A stretch of DNA of 64,000 bases from Sphingomonas sp. (GTDB lineage: Bacteria; Pseudomonadota; Alphaproteobacteria; Sphingomonadales; Sphingomonadaceae). The stretch is taken from NCBI RefSeq assembly GCF_019749955.1, contig NZ_JAIEPC010000064.1:34727-98726 (forward strand). The letters run 5' to 3'. Shown here one piece after another: positions 27,357 to 38,001 of this stretch; position 1 is the stretch's first letter, and the number at the start of each line of letters is the position of its first letter. A program made the position numbers and the translations under genes. Under the pieces are notes generated by a model that made no database searches, was not told the DNA's origin, and worked only from the letters and a program-made list of their open reading frames with translations.

Positions 27357-30302
27357 ATGAACACCGACTTCCGTATGAAACTACTCACCTCGACGCTGTT
27401 GATCGGCGCCGTGTCGCTGGCGACACCGTCGCTCGCGCAAACCGCGCCCGCCGAAAAGGCTGCTGGCGATGAAGAAGTGTCCGTCGTGGTGACCGGATCG
27501 CGCATTGCGCGCCGTGACCTTGATAGTGCGGCGCCGATCGCGGTTGTGTCGGCGGAAGAATTCAAGCTGACCGGCACCGTTAACGTCGAGCAAGTTATCA
27601 ACGTCCTGCCGCAGGTCGTGCCGGGGACCACTGCGTTCTCGAACAACCCGGGCGGCGGCGTGGCAACGCTGAACCTGCGCGGCATCGGCGACACCCGCAC
27701 CCTTGTGCTGGTCAACGGCCGCCGCTGGTTGTTCTATGACGCCAGCCAGGTTGTCGATCTCAACACCATTCCATCGTTCCTGCTGGAAGGCGTCGATGTC
27801 GTTACCGGCGGCGCGTCGGCCGTTTACGGTTCAGATGCCCTGGCGGGCGTCGTCAACTTCCGCCTGCGCAACAACCTCACCGGCTTCGAAGTCGGTTCGC
27901 AATATGGCATCACCGGCAGGGGTGATGGCGGTCGTTACGAAGGTTATGTCGCGTTCGGATCGGATATCGCCGAGGGCCGCGGCCACATCACGGCTTACGG
28001 CGAATATTTTCGCCGTGATCCGGTCTTCCAGGGTCAGCGCGGTTTCTCAACCTTCACGCAAGCCGACAACGGCGCCGGTGGTTTCACCGCGGGTGGTTCC
28101 GCGACGACGCCAGCAGGTCGTTTCTCGACCGGCAATACGGCGACGGTTAATGGCGTTGCCCTCAATCGCGGCGCGGGCACGGCGTTCGCCGGTCTCGGTA
28201 GCACTTATGATTCGTCCGCCGGCTCGCTGCGGCCGTATGTCAGCGCGAACGACATCTACAATTTTGCGCCGGTCAACTATCTCCAGGTGCCGCAGGAGCG
28301 CTATCTGCTCGGCGCTTATGCCGACTACAAGATCAGCGACAATGTAACGGCCTATACCGAGCTGTCGTTCATCAACAACCGCGTCGACGCGGCGCTCGCG
28401 GCAACCCCGGTTACGGGCGCCTTCAACGTCAGCATTGCGGCGGTGTCGCCGTTCCTGTCGGTCGCTGATCGTGCCCAGCTGACGCAGCTCGATGCCAATG
28501 AAACCGCGATCAACACGGCGCGGACGGCCGCTGGCCTCGGACCGTTGTTCACGGGCTTGGCGGCGCCCGCCAATGCGGCCGGCGTGGTGCAGTTGAACAT
28601 CAATCGCCGTACCACTGAAACAGGGCTGCGCGTTAATCAGGACGAGCGCAACGCCTTCCGGGTGTTGGTCGGCGTCAAGGGCGATGTCGGTAATACCGGG
28701 CTCAAATATGATGCCTATTACAGCTATGCCCGCACCCGGAATGCCAATGTCCAACAAGGCAATATCTCACGGCGCGCCTTCCAGGCTGGCCTCGACGGCT
28801 CAGCCCCGGCGATCGACATCTTCGGCCCCAACGCGCTGAGCCAGACTTCGCTGAATCAGATCGCCATTCTGGCCCAGAACAACGACATTTCGACGTTGCA
28901 GGTCGCCACCGGCACGGTCTCCGGCAATCTGTTCGACTTCGGCCTTGGCGGCGGTCCGATCGGCTTCGCGGTCGGTGGTGAATATCGTTCGGTCTCGGCG
29001 CGGTTCATTCCCGATACGGCCTTGTCGTCGGGCGACGTCATCGGCTTCAACGCCGGCAACCCGACCCAGGGCGGCTATAGCGTGAACGAAGTGTTCGGCG
29101 AACTGCACATTCCAATCGTGGCCGATCGACCGTTCATCCACCGGCTCGAAATCAATGGTGCCGGTCGTTATTCGGACTATACGCTCGGGTCGGTCGGCGG
29201 CGTGGGTACCTATTCGGTCCAGGCTGAATGGGCGCCAATTCGCGACATTACGTTCCGCGGCCAGTACCAACAGGCCGTTCGTGCACCAAACGTCGGCGAA
29301 TTGTTCGGTGGTTTGCAGACCGGCTTCCCGGCTGTGACCGATCCGTGCACCACGGCGGCGGCGCTTGCTGCTGGCCCGCTGCGCAATACCTGCGTCGCCA
29401 CGGGCGTCCCTGCCGCTAATCTCGGGCAGGGCATCCCCTCCGCGCTGCAGCCCAACACGCAGATCCAGGCGCAGTTCGGCGGCAATCCAAATTTGAACGC
29501 CGAAGTGTCGACGTCCTACACGTTCGGCGCGGTGATCCGGCCGACATTCGTGCCGCGGCTGTCGGTGACGGTCGATTATTTCAACATCACCATTGGCAAT
29601 GCGATTGCGACCGCCGGAGGCGGCGTCGCCAACATCTTGAACTTGTGCTACAATACCTTCCAGGATCCGACCAACGGCTTCTGCCGTCTCATCACGCGCA
29701 ACCAGTCGACCGGTGCGCTCGATGGGGCCGTCAATTCGAACGGCACCACGGCAGTGGTGTTTGGGGGCGCGGCCAACCTGTCGTCGCTCTCGACCTCGGG
29801 CGTCGACCTCCAAGTCAACTACAACCAGCCACTCGCCTTCGGCCTCTTTAGCAGTACGTCGAAGCTCGACTTCCTGTTCAACGGCACCTGGACCAACAAC
29901 AACACCTTCGTTCCAGTGATCGGGCAAACGTTCCAATATGATTGTGCGGGCCGTTTCGGCCTTACATGCGGAACACCGCAGTCGAAGTGGAAATGGTCGT
30001 CGCGCCTTAGCTGGCTCGACGGTCCGCTGACCACCAGCCTGCGCTGGCGCCACCTCTCCGCTGTGCGTGACGACGATGATACGACCGCATACACCATCGA
30101 GCGGATCAGTGCCTATGATCTCTTCGATCTCACGCTGTCGATGGACGTCAGCAAGAACGTGACGATGACGGCGGGCGTTAACAACATTGGCGATCGCCAA
30201 CCGCCGGTCTTGGGCTCGAATGCGGAACAGGCGAATACCTATCCTGGCGTGTACGACGTCCTTGGCCGCGATTTCTTCATCTCGGCAAAGATTCGGTTCT
30301 AA
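27357..30302 (+). CDS. TonB-dependent outer-membrane receptor
   Basis: This 981-residue protein has a signal peptide (MKLLTSTLLIGAVSLATPSL, AQ) and a TonB-box-like EVSVVVTGSRI. The plug domain reads LNLRGIGDTRTLVLVNGRRW and DVVTGGASAVYGSDALAGVV. A 22-strand barrel follows, ending in the FFISAKIRF C-terminus. GGGGGAAG precedes the ATG at 27357. The length and plug fit the large sphingomonad receptors thought to import peptides or glycans; the substrate is unknown. A strong terminator follows. Two oppositely oriented genes downstream may be partners. Confidence 0.95.
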   Translation: MNTDFRMKLLTSTLLIGAVSLATPSLAQTAPAEKAAGDEEVSVVVTGSRIARRDLDSAAPIAVVSAEEFKLTGTVNVEQVINVLPQVVPGTTAFSNNPGGGVATLNLRGIGDTRTLVLVNGRRWLFYDASQVVDLNTIPSFLLEGVDVVTGGASAVYGSDALAGVVNFRLRNNLTGFEVGSQYGITGRGDGGRYEGYVAFGSDIAEGRGHITAYGEYFRRDPVFQGQRGFSTFTQADNGAGGFTAGGSATTPAGRFSTGNTATVNGVALNRGAGTAFAGLGSTYDSSAGSLRPYVSANDIYNFAPVNYLQVPQERYLLGAYADYKISDNVTAYTELSFINNRVDAALAATPVTGAFNVSIAAVSPFLSVADRAQLTQLDANETAINTARTAAGLGPLFTGLAAPANAAGVVQLNINRRTTETGLRVNQDERNAFRVLVGVKGDVGNTGLKYDAYYSYARTRNANVQQGNISRRAFQAGLDGSAPAIDIFGPNALSQTSLNQIAILAQNNDISTLQVATGTVSGNLFDFGLGGGPIGFAVGGEYRSVSARFIPDTALSSGDVIGFNAGNPTQGGYSVNEVFGELHIPIVADRPFIHRLEINGAGRYSDYTLGSVGGVGTYSVQAEWAPIRDITFRGQYQQAVRAPNVGELFGGLQTGFPAVTDPCTTAAALAAGPLRNTCVATGVPAANLGQGIPSALQPNTQIQAQFGGNPNLNAEVSTSYTFGAVIRPTFVPRLSVTVDYFNITIGNAIATAGGGVANILNLCYNTFQDPTNGFCRLITRNQSTGALDGAVNSNGTTAVVFGGAANLSSLSTSGVDLQVNYNQPLAFGLFSSTSKLDFLFNGTWTNNNTFVPVIGQTFQYDCAGRFGLTCGTPQSKWKWSSRLSWLDGPLTTSLRWRHLSAVRDDDDTTAYTIERISAYDLFDLTLSMDVSKNVTMTAGVNNIGDRQPPVLGSNAEQANTYPGVYDVLGRDFFISAKIRF

Positions 30303-30325
30303 CCAACCGAACCGACACGCAATAT

Positions 30326-30359
30326 GGGCGGCTTGCTTCAGCAAGCCGCCCTTTTTTTT
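30326..30359 (+). terminator. strong rho-independent terminator of the TonB receptor
   Basis: GGGCGGCTTGCT (30326-30337), a TC loop and AGCAAGCCGCCC (30340-30351) form a perfect 12-bp stem. Eight T residues follow (30352-30359), 23 bp after the stop. Confidence 0.95.
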
Positions 30360-30384
30360 ATGCTGCCCATCGCGCCGACCGACG

Positions 30385-31233
30385 TCAGCGAGTGAGCCGC
30401 GCCGCGATCTGCCACCCGATCGGCCCCACCGCCCCGGCGACCACCGGGGAAAGCTGCGCCACGGCGCCATGCGCACCCAGCGCCCCGACGCAGGCTACCG
30501 CGCCCTGGCGATCCATTGCCGCCGAAATCATTGCGTGCAGCCGCGCCATTTCCGCCTCCGCCCGGCGAAGGATCACCGCGACGGCCGCGGGCGGCTGCGG
30601 CCCCGCCAGCGCCTGCCCCAGTGCGATCGGCAAATCCTCGATGATCGACTGGTCTCGATAGGTCTCGCGCGCGCGTGTGATCGCTTGCACCGTCGGGGCA
30701 TCCTCGGCACCCCCTGCCGCCACAGCCTGCGCCAGCGCGAAGAGCCCCGCATCGGCCATCGCGCGCATTGCCGCGAGCCGACGTCGGTTATGCGCCGCCA
30801 CGCGACTATCGCTGTGATGACAGACGAACGCCAATGCGGCGCCCGGCCCGAGCACACGTGCCGCTTCGCCAATCGCGCGCCCGGGACAATATTCGATGCC
30901 ATATTGGCTCGTGACCGCGTCGAACGCGCCGTCAGCAAAGGGCAAGTCGGCCGCATCGACGCCGCCACGCACCCCCAGCGCAGCTGCGTCCGGGCCGGTA
31001 TCGACATAGTCGACGCCGATGATGTCGAGGTCGGGCCGCACCGCGCGCAAGGCGCGAATCACCGCACCATCGCCGGCCGCAATGTCGAGCACGCGCCCGC
31101 CCGGCGGCAGCGTTGCGGCAAACGCCTGCCAGATCGCATCAAGCGTCGCGTGCACCAGCGGCGGCGCCGTCGCCAGGCAGCCGCGCCCGCGATGATCGCG
31201 CCAATAATCGGCCCATGCCGCATCGTGCGCCAT
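30385..31233 (-). CDS. class I SAM-dependent methyltransferase
   Basis: This 282-residue protein has motif I GGRVLDIAAGDGAVI (about 45-59), IIGVDYVDT, then LPFADGAFDAVTSQYGIEYC. This is the UbiE/type 11 methyltransferase pattern. The C-terminal half is helical and variable. The substrate is unknown. Its ATG overlaps the stop of the TPR/oxygenase gene (TGATG), so the two are almost certainly co-translated. It faces the TonB receptor. Confidence 0.88.
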   Translation of the reverse strand: MAHDAAWADYWRDHRGRGCLATAPPLVHATLDAIWQAFAATLPPGGRVLDIAAGDGAVIRALRAVRPDLDIIGVDYVDTGPDAAALGVRGGVDAADLPFADGAFDAVTSQYGIEYCPGRAIGEAARVLGPGAALAFVCHHSDSRVAAHNRRRLAAMRAMADAGLFALAQAVAAGGAEDAPTVQAITRARETYRDQSIIEDLPIALGQALAGPQPPAAVAVILRRAEAEMARLHAMISAAMDRQGAVACVGALGAHGAVAQLSPVVAGAVGPIGWQIAARLTR

Positions 31234-33002
31234 CAGGCGGTCACGTCGAACGCGACCGTGAGCCGCTCGCCCGCGCCAAAGGGGCGAGTGCCGTGGAACA
31301 TGTAGCTAGGGAACAGCGCGAGCCGCCCCGGCTGCGGCTCGATCGACGTAAGCGGCGGCAAATCCAGTCCAAGCTCGACCGGCGCGGCGCCAATCTCAAG
31401 CCAACCATCGCGGTCGGGGCCAAGGCTCTCAGGCAAGGCGACATAGCATGCCGAGCTCAACACCCCCTCGGGATGAATATGGTGGACGTGAAACCCGCCG
31501 GCGCGCAGTCGCACTGACCAGCTACCGGCAAAAGCCAAGCGATGGCCGCGGTGGCGCAGCAGCGGGTGGCTCGCATCTGCGGGCGGCATCGCGCTGACAT
31601 GACCCGCAACTGCGTGACGCAGGCACTCGCGGAGCCGCGCGATGATCGGTTCCTCGCGCGTCAACAGCCGCCCGCGGGTCTGCGTGCCACCGCGCAGCGA
31701 CTGCCCGATCGGATGCGCCCGGGTGCGATGCAAGTCGCGCAGCCGCGTCGCCAGCACCGCCAGTTCGTCAGGCGTCAGATCGAGTTCGGTCGCGCCGAAC
31801 AGCCCCGGCTGGCCACACAGCCACGTGTGCCGGGGATCGACCGTGAGCCGCCACGCAAGTGCGAGATGGGCCCATGCCGTGACATTCGTGAGATCGGCGC
31901 GGGCGATCGGCTCAAGCAATCCGGCGGCACGCACCGGATCGCCTCGTCGCAGCATATGTCGCCCAAGCGCCAGCGCAGCCTGCGGCCCGTCGCCGGCGCG
32001 CAAAAACGCGCGATCGGCGCGGTCCAGATCGCCCGCCTCGCTCGCCAGCGCAGCTTCGATCAGCGCAAGTTCGCCATCAGGGGCAAATCGTCCAAGCGCC
32101 CTGTCCAGCGCGGCAAGCGCATCGCGCTGGCGGTCGCCACGGGCAAGGCAGCGCCAATAGGCGAAGTGGAGCGAGCGGTTGTCGGGTTGGCGCGCGACGG
32201 CGTCGGCATAGCCGCGCGCGAAATCGTCCGGGTCTGCCGCTTCGGCGCGCATCCGCGCCAAGCTGTCCTGCCCGTCGATCCAGTCGGGATTGCGCGATAG
32301 CTGGTCCGCCAGCATTGTCATCCCGGCGGGGTCGCCATTTGCTTCGAGCGCCTCGGCGAGACCGAGCACCAGCGCCGGATCGTCCGGCGCCGCTGCTCGC
32401 GCGCGGGCGTAATAGGCCGCCGCCTGCGGATCGCCACGTTCGAGCGCGACGCGCGCCGCGCCGTGGAGGGCAACCGCGCGATCGGGTCCAAGCGCCAGCG
32501 CTCGGGCGAAATCCTGCGCGGCTGCGGGCAAGTCACCGCGCTGCCGGTTGGCCGATCCGCGGGCCTCCCACAGCCGGGGATCATGCGGCCATCCCACCAG
32601 GAGGCGATCGACATCGGCCAGCGCCGCTTCGACCGCGCCGCGGCGTTGCAGCAGCAGGGCACGATTGTAGCGCGGGTCGAACGCCCCCGGATCGACCGCT
32701 ACCGCCACCTCAAAATGGCGAAGTGCGGTGTCGTCATCGCCCAACGCAGCGAGCAGATTGGCGTAGTTGTTGTTGATCTGGCCATCGCGCGGTGCAAGGC
32801 GCAGCCCTCGGCGAAACGCATCGGCGGCCATATCGAGCCGACCCAGCGATTGCTCGGTTAGCGCCAGCAGGTGGAGCACCTGCGGGTGCTCGCCGAGCGA
32901 CCGGAGCACCGCCAGCAGATCGCGACGTGCGGCCTCGAATTCGCGCACTTGAAAGGCTCGCTCGGCCCGACCGAACAGCGCGTTGATATCCACCGACGTC
33001 AT
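31233..33002 (-). CDS. TPR protein with C-terminal putative 2OG-Fe(II) oxygenase
   Basis: About eight tetratricopeptide repeats fill roughly residues 1-330 (YANLLAALGDDDTALRHFEV, YNRALLLQRRGAVEAALADV). The C-terminal domain fits the 2OG-FeII_Oxy_5 type: HVHHIHPEGVLSSACYVALP (near 504) and SYMFHGTRPF (near 567) would supply iron ligands, and the Arg in GERLTVAFD the 2-oxoglutarate contact. The in-frame TTG 57 bp earlier lies in the clpB end; I prefer ATG 33002 (589 residues). Similar proteins accompany sphingomonad TonB receptors. Confidence 0.82.
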   Translation of the reverse strand: MTSVDINALFGRAERAFQVREFEAARRDLLAVLRSLGEHPQVLHLLALTEQSLGRLDMAADAFRRGLRLAPRDGQINNNYANLLAALGDDDTALRHFEVAVAVDPGAFDPRYNRALLLQRRGAVEAALADVDRLLVGWPHDPRLWEARGSANRQRGDLPAAAQDFARALALGPDRAVALHGAARVALERGDPQAAAYYARARAAAPDDPALVLGLAEALEANGDPAGMTMLADQLSRNPDWIDGQDSLARMRAEAADPDDFARGYADAVARQPDNRSLHFAYWRCLARGDRQRDALAALDRALGRFAPDGELALIEAALASEAGDLDRADRAFLRAGDGPQAALALGRHMLRRGDPVRAAGLLEPIARADLTNVTAWAHLALAWRLTVDPRHTWLCGQPGLFGATELDLTPDELAVLATRLRDLHRTRAHPIGQSLRGGTQTRGRLLTREEPIIARLRECLRHAVAGHVSAMPPADASHPLLRHRGHRLAFAGSWSVRLRAGGFHVHHIHPEGVLSSACYVALPESLGPDRDGWLEIGAAPVELGLDLPPLTSIEPQPGRLALFPSYMFHGTRPFGAGERLTVAFDVTA

Positions 33003-33051
33003 CGCGCGAACGATGCCGTGTACCGACGGTTTTGTCGAGGAAACCGAGCGC

Positions 33052-35631
33052 CTAGCCAATGGTCAGCTTGAGCGCCCCTTCGCCGTCCTCGACATGCACC
33101 GCCTGCCCGTCCTTGACCGCGCCCGACAGGATCAGGTCGGCGAGCGGATCCTGCAGATAGCGCTGCACCGCGCGCTTGAGTGGCCGCGCACCGTACACCG
33201 GATCATAGCCGACACGCCCCAGCCACAGCCGCGCGCCTTCGGTCAGGTCGACGGTGATCTTGCGATCGGCGAGCAGCTTGCCGACGCGGGCGACTTGCAA
33301 GTCGACGATCGGCGCCATTTCGCTTTGCCCGAGCCGGTGGAACAGCACGATCTCGTCGAGCCGGTTGAGGAATTCGGGCCGGAAATGCGCGCGCACGACT
33401 TCCATCACTTGCGGCTCGACGCTCGACACATCGTCGCCGTCAGCGACCGCCGTTAGATATTGGCTGCCGAGGTTCGACGTCAGCACGATGATCGTGTTGG
33501 TGAAATCGACCGTGCGCCCCTGTCCGTCGGTCAGCCGCCCGTCATCGAGCACTTGCAGCAGGATGTTGAAGACATCGCTGTGCGCCTTCTCGACCTCGTC
33601 GAACAGCACCACTTGATAGGGACGGCGACGCACTGCCTCGGTTAGAACGCCGCCTTCTTCATAACCGACATAGCCGGGCGGGGCACCGATCAGCCGCGCG
33701 ACCGCGTGCTTTTCCATGAATTCGCTCATGTCGATGCGGACCATTGCTGCGGAATCATCGAACAGGAACTCGGCGAGCGCCTTGGTGAGTTCGGTCTTGC
33801 CGACGCCCGTTGGCCCAAGGAACAGGAACGAACCAAGCGGGCGGTTGGGGTCCTGCAACCCTGCCCGCGCGCGCCGCACCGCCGTTGACACCGCGCGCAC
33901 GGCTTCCTTCTGGCCGATCACGCGCTTGCCGATCGATTCTTCCATCTTGTGCAGCTTTTCACGCTCGCCCGACAGCATCCGCTCGACCGGGATGCCGGTC
34001 CAACGCGCGACCACGCCCGCGATATCGTCGGCGGTCACTTCCTCGCGCAACATCGCGCCCTTGGTCGCGCCCGCCGCTTCGTCGAGCTTGCGCTGGAGGT
34101 CGGGGATGCGACCGTAGGAAAGCTCGCCGGCCTTCGCCAGATCGCCCGCCCGCTGCGCCTGCTCAAGTTCGAGCCGCGCGGCGTCGAGCTGTTCCTTGAG
34201 CTTCGCTTCGGCCGAAATCTTGTCCTTCTCGGCCTGCCAGCGTTGCGTCAGTTCGGACGATTGCTGCTCGAGATTGGCGAGTTCGCCTTCGAGAGTGCCC
34301 AGCCGGTCGCGCGACGCCGGATCAGTCTCGCGCTTCAGCGCCTCGCGCTCGATCTTGAGCTGGATGATCCGCCGGTCGAGCGTTTCGATCTCCTCGGGCT
34401 TGCTCTCGACTTCCATCCGGATGCGGCTGGCGGCTTCGTCCATCAGGTCGATCGCCTTGTCGGGCAGAAATCGATCGGTGATGTAGCGGTGCGACAAGGT
34501 CGCCGCCGCGACGATCGCCGCATCGGTGATCCGCACGCCGTGGTGGAGCTCGTACTTCTCCTTCAGCCCGCGCAGGATGCTGATCGTGTCGGGCACGGTC
34601 GGCTCGCCGACGAACACCGGCTGGAAGCGCCGCTGGAGCGCGGGGTCCTTCTCGACATATTTGCGATACTCATCGAGCGTGGTCGCGCCGATGCAATGCA
34701 GTTCGCCACGCGCGAGCGCGGGCTTCAAGAGATTGCCGGCGTCCATCGCGCCTTCGGATTTGCCCGCGCCGATCAGCTGATGCATCTCGTCGATGAACAG
34801 CACGATATGCCCCTCGGCGGCCTTCACTTCATCGAGCACGCCCTTCAGCCGCTCCTCAAACTCGCCCCGATATTTCGCGCCCGCGATCAGGCTGCCCATG
34901 TCGAGCGCCATCAGCTTGCGATCTTTCAGCGTATCGGGGACATCGCCATTGGCGATGCGCAGGGCAAGCCCTTCGGCGATTGCGGTCTTGCCGACGCCGG
35001 GCTCGCCAATCAGCACCGGATTATTCTTGGTCCGGCGCGCGAGAATCTGGATGGTGCGGCGGATTTCCTCGTCGCGGCCGATGACGGGATCGAGCTTGCC
35101 GTCGCGCGCCGCCTGCGTCAGGTCGCGCGCGAATTTCTTGAGCGCATCATATTGGTTTTCGGCGCCCGCACTGTCGGCCGTCCGCCCGCCGCGCAGCTGA
35201 TTGATCGCGGCATTGACTGCCTCGGCCTTCACCCCCGCCGCCGCCAGCGCCTTGCCTGCCGCGGTCGTCGGCGACAGCGCGAGGCCGAGCAGCAGCCGCT
35301 CGACGGTGACGAAGCTGTCGCCCGCCTTGGCCGCGACTTGCTCGGCCTGGTCGAGCACGCGCACGCTGTCGTTGTCGAGCCCCGGCTGGCTCTGCGCACC
35401 CGAGCCGGAGACGGCGGGAATTTTCGCGAGCGCGGCATCGGTCTCGACCACCGCGCGCGCGGCATCGCCGCCGGCCGCCTTGATCAGCCCCGACGCCATC
35501 CCCTCGTCATCTTCGAGCAGCGCCTTGAGGATATGTTCGGGCGCGATCCGCTGATGATTCATGCGGATCGCCACGGTCAGCGCCGACTGGAGGAAACCCT
35601 TGGCGCGATCGGTGAATTTTTCGATGTTCAT
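33052..35631 (-). CDS. clpB: ATP-dependent chaperone ClpB
   Basis: This 859-residue disaggregase works with DnaK on aggregated proteins. The N-domain ([20 protein letters not shown]) leads to AAA1 with Walker A GEPGVGKT (about 207). A coiled-coil middle domain spans about 400-530. AAA2 has GPTGVGKT (about 602). The C-terminus ends KLTIG. The conserved start is the ATG at 35631. A heat-shock-like promoter lies 40-70 bp upstream. The TPR/oxygenase gene follows after 49 bp. Confidence 0.97.
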   Translation of the reverse strand: MNIEKFTDRAKGFLQSALTVAIRMNHQRIAPEHILKALLEDDEGMASGLIKAAGGDAARAVVETDAALAKIPAVSGSGAQSQPGLDNDSVRVLDQAEQVAAKAGDSFVTVERLLLGLALSPTTAAGKALAAAGVKAEAVNAAINQLRGGRTADSAGAENQYDALKKFARDLTQAARDGKLDPVIGRDEEIRRTIQILARRTKNNPVLIGEPGVGKTAIAEGLALRIANGDVPDTLKDRKLMALDMGSLIAGAKYRGEFEERLKGVLDEVKAAEGHIVLFIDEMHQLIGAGKSEGAMDAGNLLKPALARGELHCIGATTLDEYRKYVEKDPALQRRFQPVFVGEPTVPDTISILRGLKEKYELHHGVRITDAAIVAAATLSHRYITDRFLPDKAIDLMDEAASRIRMEVESKPEEIETLDRRIIQLKIEREALKRETDPASRDRLGTLEGELANLEQQSSELTQRWQAEKDKISAEAKLKEQLDAARLELEQAQRAGDLAKAGELSYGRIPDLQRKLDEAAGATKGAMLREEVTADDIAGVVARWTGIPVERMLSGEREKLHKMEESIGKRVIGQKEAVRAVSTAVRRARAGLQDPNRPLGSFLFLGPTGVGKTELTKALAEFLFDDSAAMVRIDMSEFMEKHAVARLIGAPPGYVGYEEGGVLTEAVRRRPYQVVLFDEVEKAHSDVFNILLQVLDDGRLTDGQGRTVDFTNTIIVLTSNLGSQYLTAVADGDDVSSVEPQVMEVVRAHFRPEFLNRLDEIVLFHRLGQSEMAPIVDLQVARVGKLLADRKITVDLTEGARLWLGRVGYDPVYGARPLKRAVQRYLQDPLADLILSGAVKDGQAVHVEDGEGALKLTIG

Positions 35632-35670
35632 GAATGGTCCCTGGCTTGCCCAACCCCTCGTCAACAACCC

Positions 35671-35700
35671 CGATATAGTGTTGCCCAATTGCAACACAAG
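35671..35700 (-). promoter_or_regulatory. candidate RpoH promoter of clpB with internal dyad
   Basis: On the minus strand CTTGTG (from 35700) and CACTATATC (ending near 35672) resemble the alphaproteobacterial heat-shock -35 and -10 elements. Between and across them lies the perfect dyad TGTTGC-N6-GCAACA (35679-35696). Confidence 0.5.
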
Positions 35701-35777
35701 GCGGGTCGGGAGCTATCCGGTTGGCGCGGCCCGCAGCGGGCGCTACACGGAGCCCCAAAGACATAAAGGGGATGCAA

Positions 35778-37937
35778 ATGCGGCGGATTTTGGGGCTTGG
35801 CGGCTGGAGTTTGGTCGCGCTGCTCATCGCGGTCGCCATTGGCCTGGCGGTGTGGGAGCCGCTCGTGGCGACCAGCGCTGAAGCGCCGAAGCCGCACCGC
35901 TATGACACGCGCATCGTCCGCGACACTTATGGCGTGCCGCATATCTTCGGCACCACCGATGCTGATGTCGCTTACGGCATCGCCTATGCGCATGCCGAGG
36001 ATGATTTTGAGACGCTCCAGCAGGTCGTCGCGATGACGCGCGGGCGCTTTGGCGCGATTGCCGGGGCCGATGGCGCAGGCGTCGATTTCGCACTGCACTT
36101 CGTTGGTGCACGCGAAACGGTCGACCGCGATTATATGAAGCAGCCCGCCGATGTCCGCGCGCTGCTCGATGCTTATGCCGCCGGGCTCAACCATTATGCC
36201 GATCAGCATCCCGATGAAGTGGCGCTCAAGAAACTGTTCCCGGTCAATGGCCGCGACATCGCCACCGGCTTTGTGTTGCGCTCACCCTTCTTCTTCGGGC
36301 TCGACGCGGTGCTCGGCGCGCTCGCCAAGGATGCGCCGCTGCCGCCGCAAACGGCGGGGCCCAAGCCCGACGCCGATGATCCGCCTGCGCTCGCCCCCGG
36401 ATCGCCCGAGCCGCGCGCGACCACCGAAAATGGCTCGAACGCGTTTGCGGTTGCGCCCAAGCGCTCGGCCGATGGCTTCACCCGGCTGATCTCCAACTCG
36501 CACCAGCCCTGGCGCGGGTCGGTCGCCTAGTATGAACTGGTGGTCCATTCAAAGGCAGGCTGGGATTTCGCCGGCGCGACTTTCCCCGGCGCGCCCTATC
36601 CGCTGCTGGGCCACAACAAGACGCTGGGCTGGACCAACACCGTCAACCGACCCGACCTGATCGACATTTACAAGCTCAGGCTCAACGCCGCGGGCACGCA
36701 ATATCGCTATGACGGGCAGTGGCTTGACCTCCACGCCGAACGCGTCTGGCTGCCGGTCAAGCTGTGGGGGCCGTTCGTGCTGCCGGTGCCGCGCACCATC
36801 TATCGTGCGGTGCAGGGGCCGGTGTTCCAGAACAAGAGCGGGGCGTTCGCGATCCGCTACGGCGGCGAAGACCAGCTCAAGATGGTCGAGGAATATTATC
36901 GGCTGAACAAGGCGCGCGACTTCGCCGAATGGCAAAAGGCGCTGAGCCAGCAAGGCGTGCCCGCGACCAATTTCATCTATGCCGATGCGGCGGGCAATAT
37001 CGCCCACATCTACAATGCGTCTTTCCCCAATCGGCGACCGGGCTTCGACTATCACACCGTGCTGCCCGGCGACACGTCGCGCGACATCGTGCCGGGGACG
37101 GTGGGCTGGAGCGAGGTCCCAAAGAACATCAACCCCGGATCGGGCTTCGTCATCAATTCGAACAACACGCCGTTCCAGGCATCGGGCGCGGGCTATGAGC
37201 TCGATTCGAAGGCGTTTTCGCCGCTGCTGGGGACTGAGACCTATACCACCAATCGCGGCACCCGCGCGATCGAGCTGATGGGCGCCGATCCGTCGATCAC
37301 CGCGCAGGAGCTGTTCGACATCAAGTTCGACACCACCGTCAGCCGCCACAGCTGGGCGGCGAAATGGTTCGGGTTGCTGGGCGCGATCGATCCCAAAGGC
37401 GACCCGCAAATCGCCGAGGCCAAGGCACTGCTCGCCAAATGGGACTGGAATTTCGACGGCAAAGGTCCCGCCGATGCGCTCGCGAGTATCTTGCTCCGCG
37501 TCGGCAACCGCTGGCACTATCCCGCGCGCGCGCAGACCGACCCGCGCGAGGAGTTGGGCAAGGCCGCCGCTTATCTGAAGCGCTATTTCGGGCGACTCGA
37601 TCCACCGCTCGGCACCGTGCTGCGGCTGCGGCAAGGCAAGGTCGATCTGCCGATGGATGGCGGGGCCGATGTGCTGCGCGCCACCGCCAATTGGGACGAG
37701 GATGTCGACGGCCGCCTCGCCGTCAAGCACGGCGACAGCTTCATCATGTTCATGACCTGGGACAAGGCGGGGCTTGTCTCGTCACAGTCGATCCAGCCCT
37801 ATGGCGCGGCCACGACGCGCCCGGCATCGAAGCATTATGCCGATCAGGCACCGCTGTTCGTGAGACACCAACTCAAGCCGGTGTGGTTCGATCCGGCGGA
37901 ACTCGACGCACATAAAGAGCGCGACTACCGCCCCTAA
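35778..37937 (+). pseudogene. penicillin acylase family protein, split by an in-frame amber codon
   Basis: The reading frame continues through one TAG at 36528-36530. The first part (250 codons) has an export segment, the alpha chain and the N-terminal nucleophile Ser220 in ENGSNAFAVAP. It ends ISNSHQPWRGSVA. The frame then resumes with YELVVHSKAGWDFAG, PYPLLGHNKTLGWTN and RPDL. Family members usually have AWYE at this point, so TGG to TAG is the simplest explanation. No other defect is visible over 719 codons. AAGGGG precedes ATG 35778. Relatives cleave beta-lactam side chains or acyl-homoserine lactones. Confidence 0.88.
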
Positions 37938-38001
37938 GCCCGTTGCCTCGACCCGATTTGCCGATATACCTCGGCATGCCACCTTGATCAGAGGATAATC
38001 G

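Noticed and set aside
28800..30476. Minus-strand open frame opposite the TonB receptor
   Set aside because: Composition and lack of motifs mark it as a shadow of the receptor.
33003..33059. Longer N-terminus for the TPR/oxygenase protein
   Set aside because: It would need a TTG within the clpB stop region and adds no conserved sequence; ATG 33002 is preferred.
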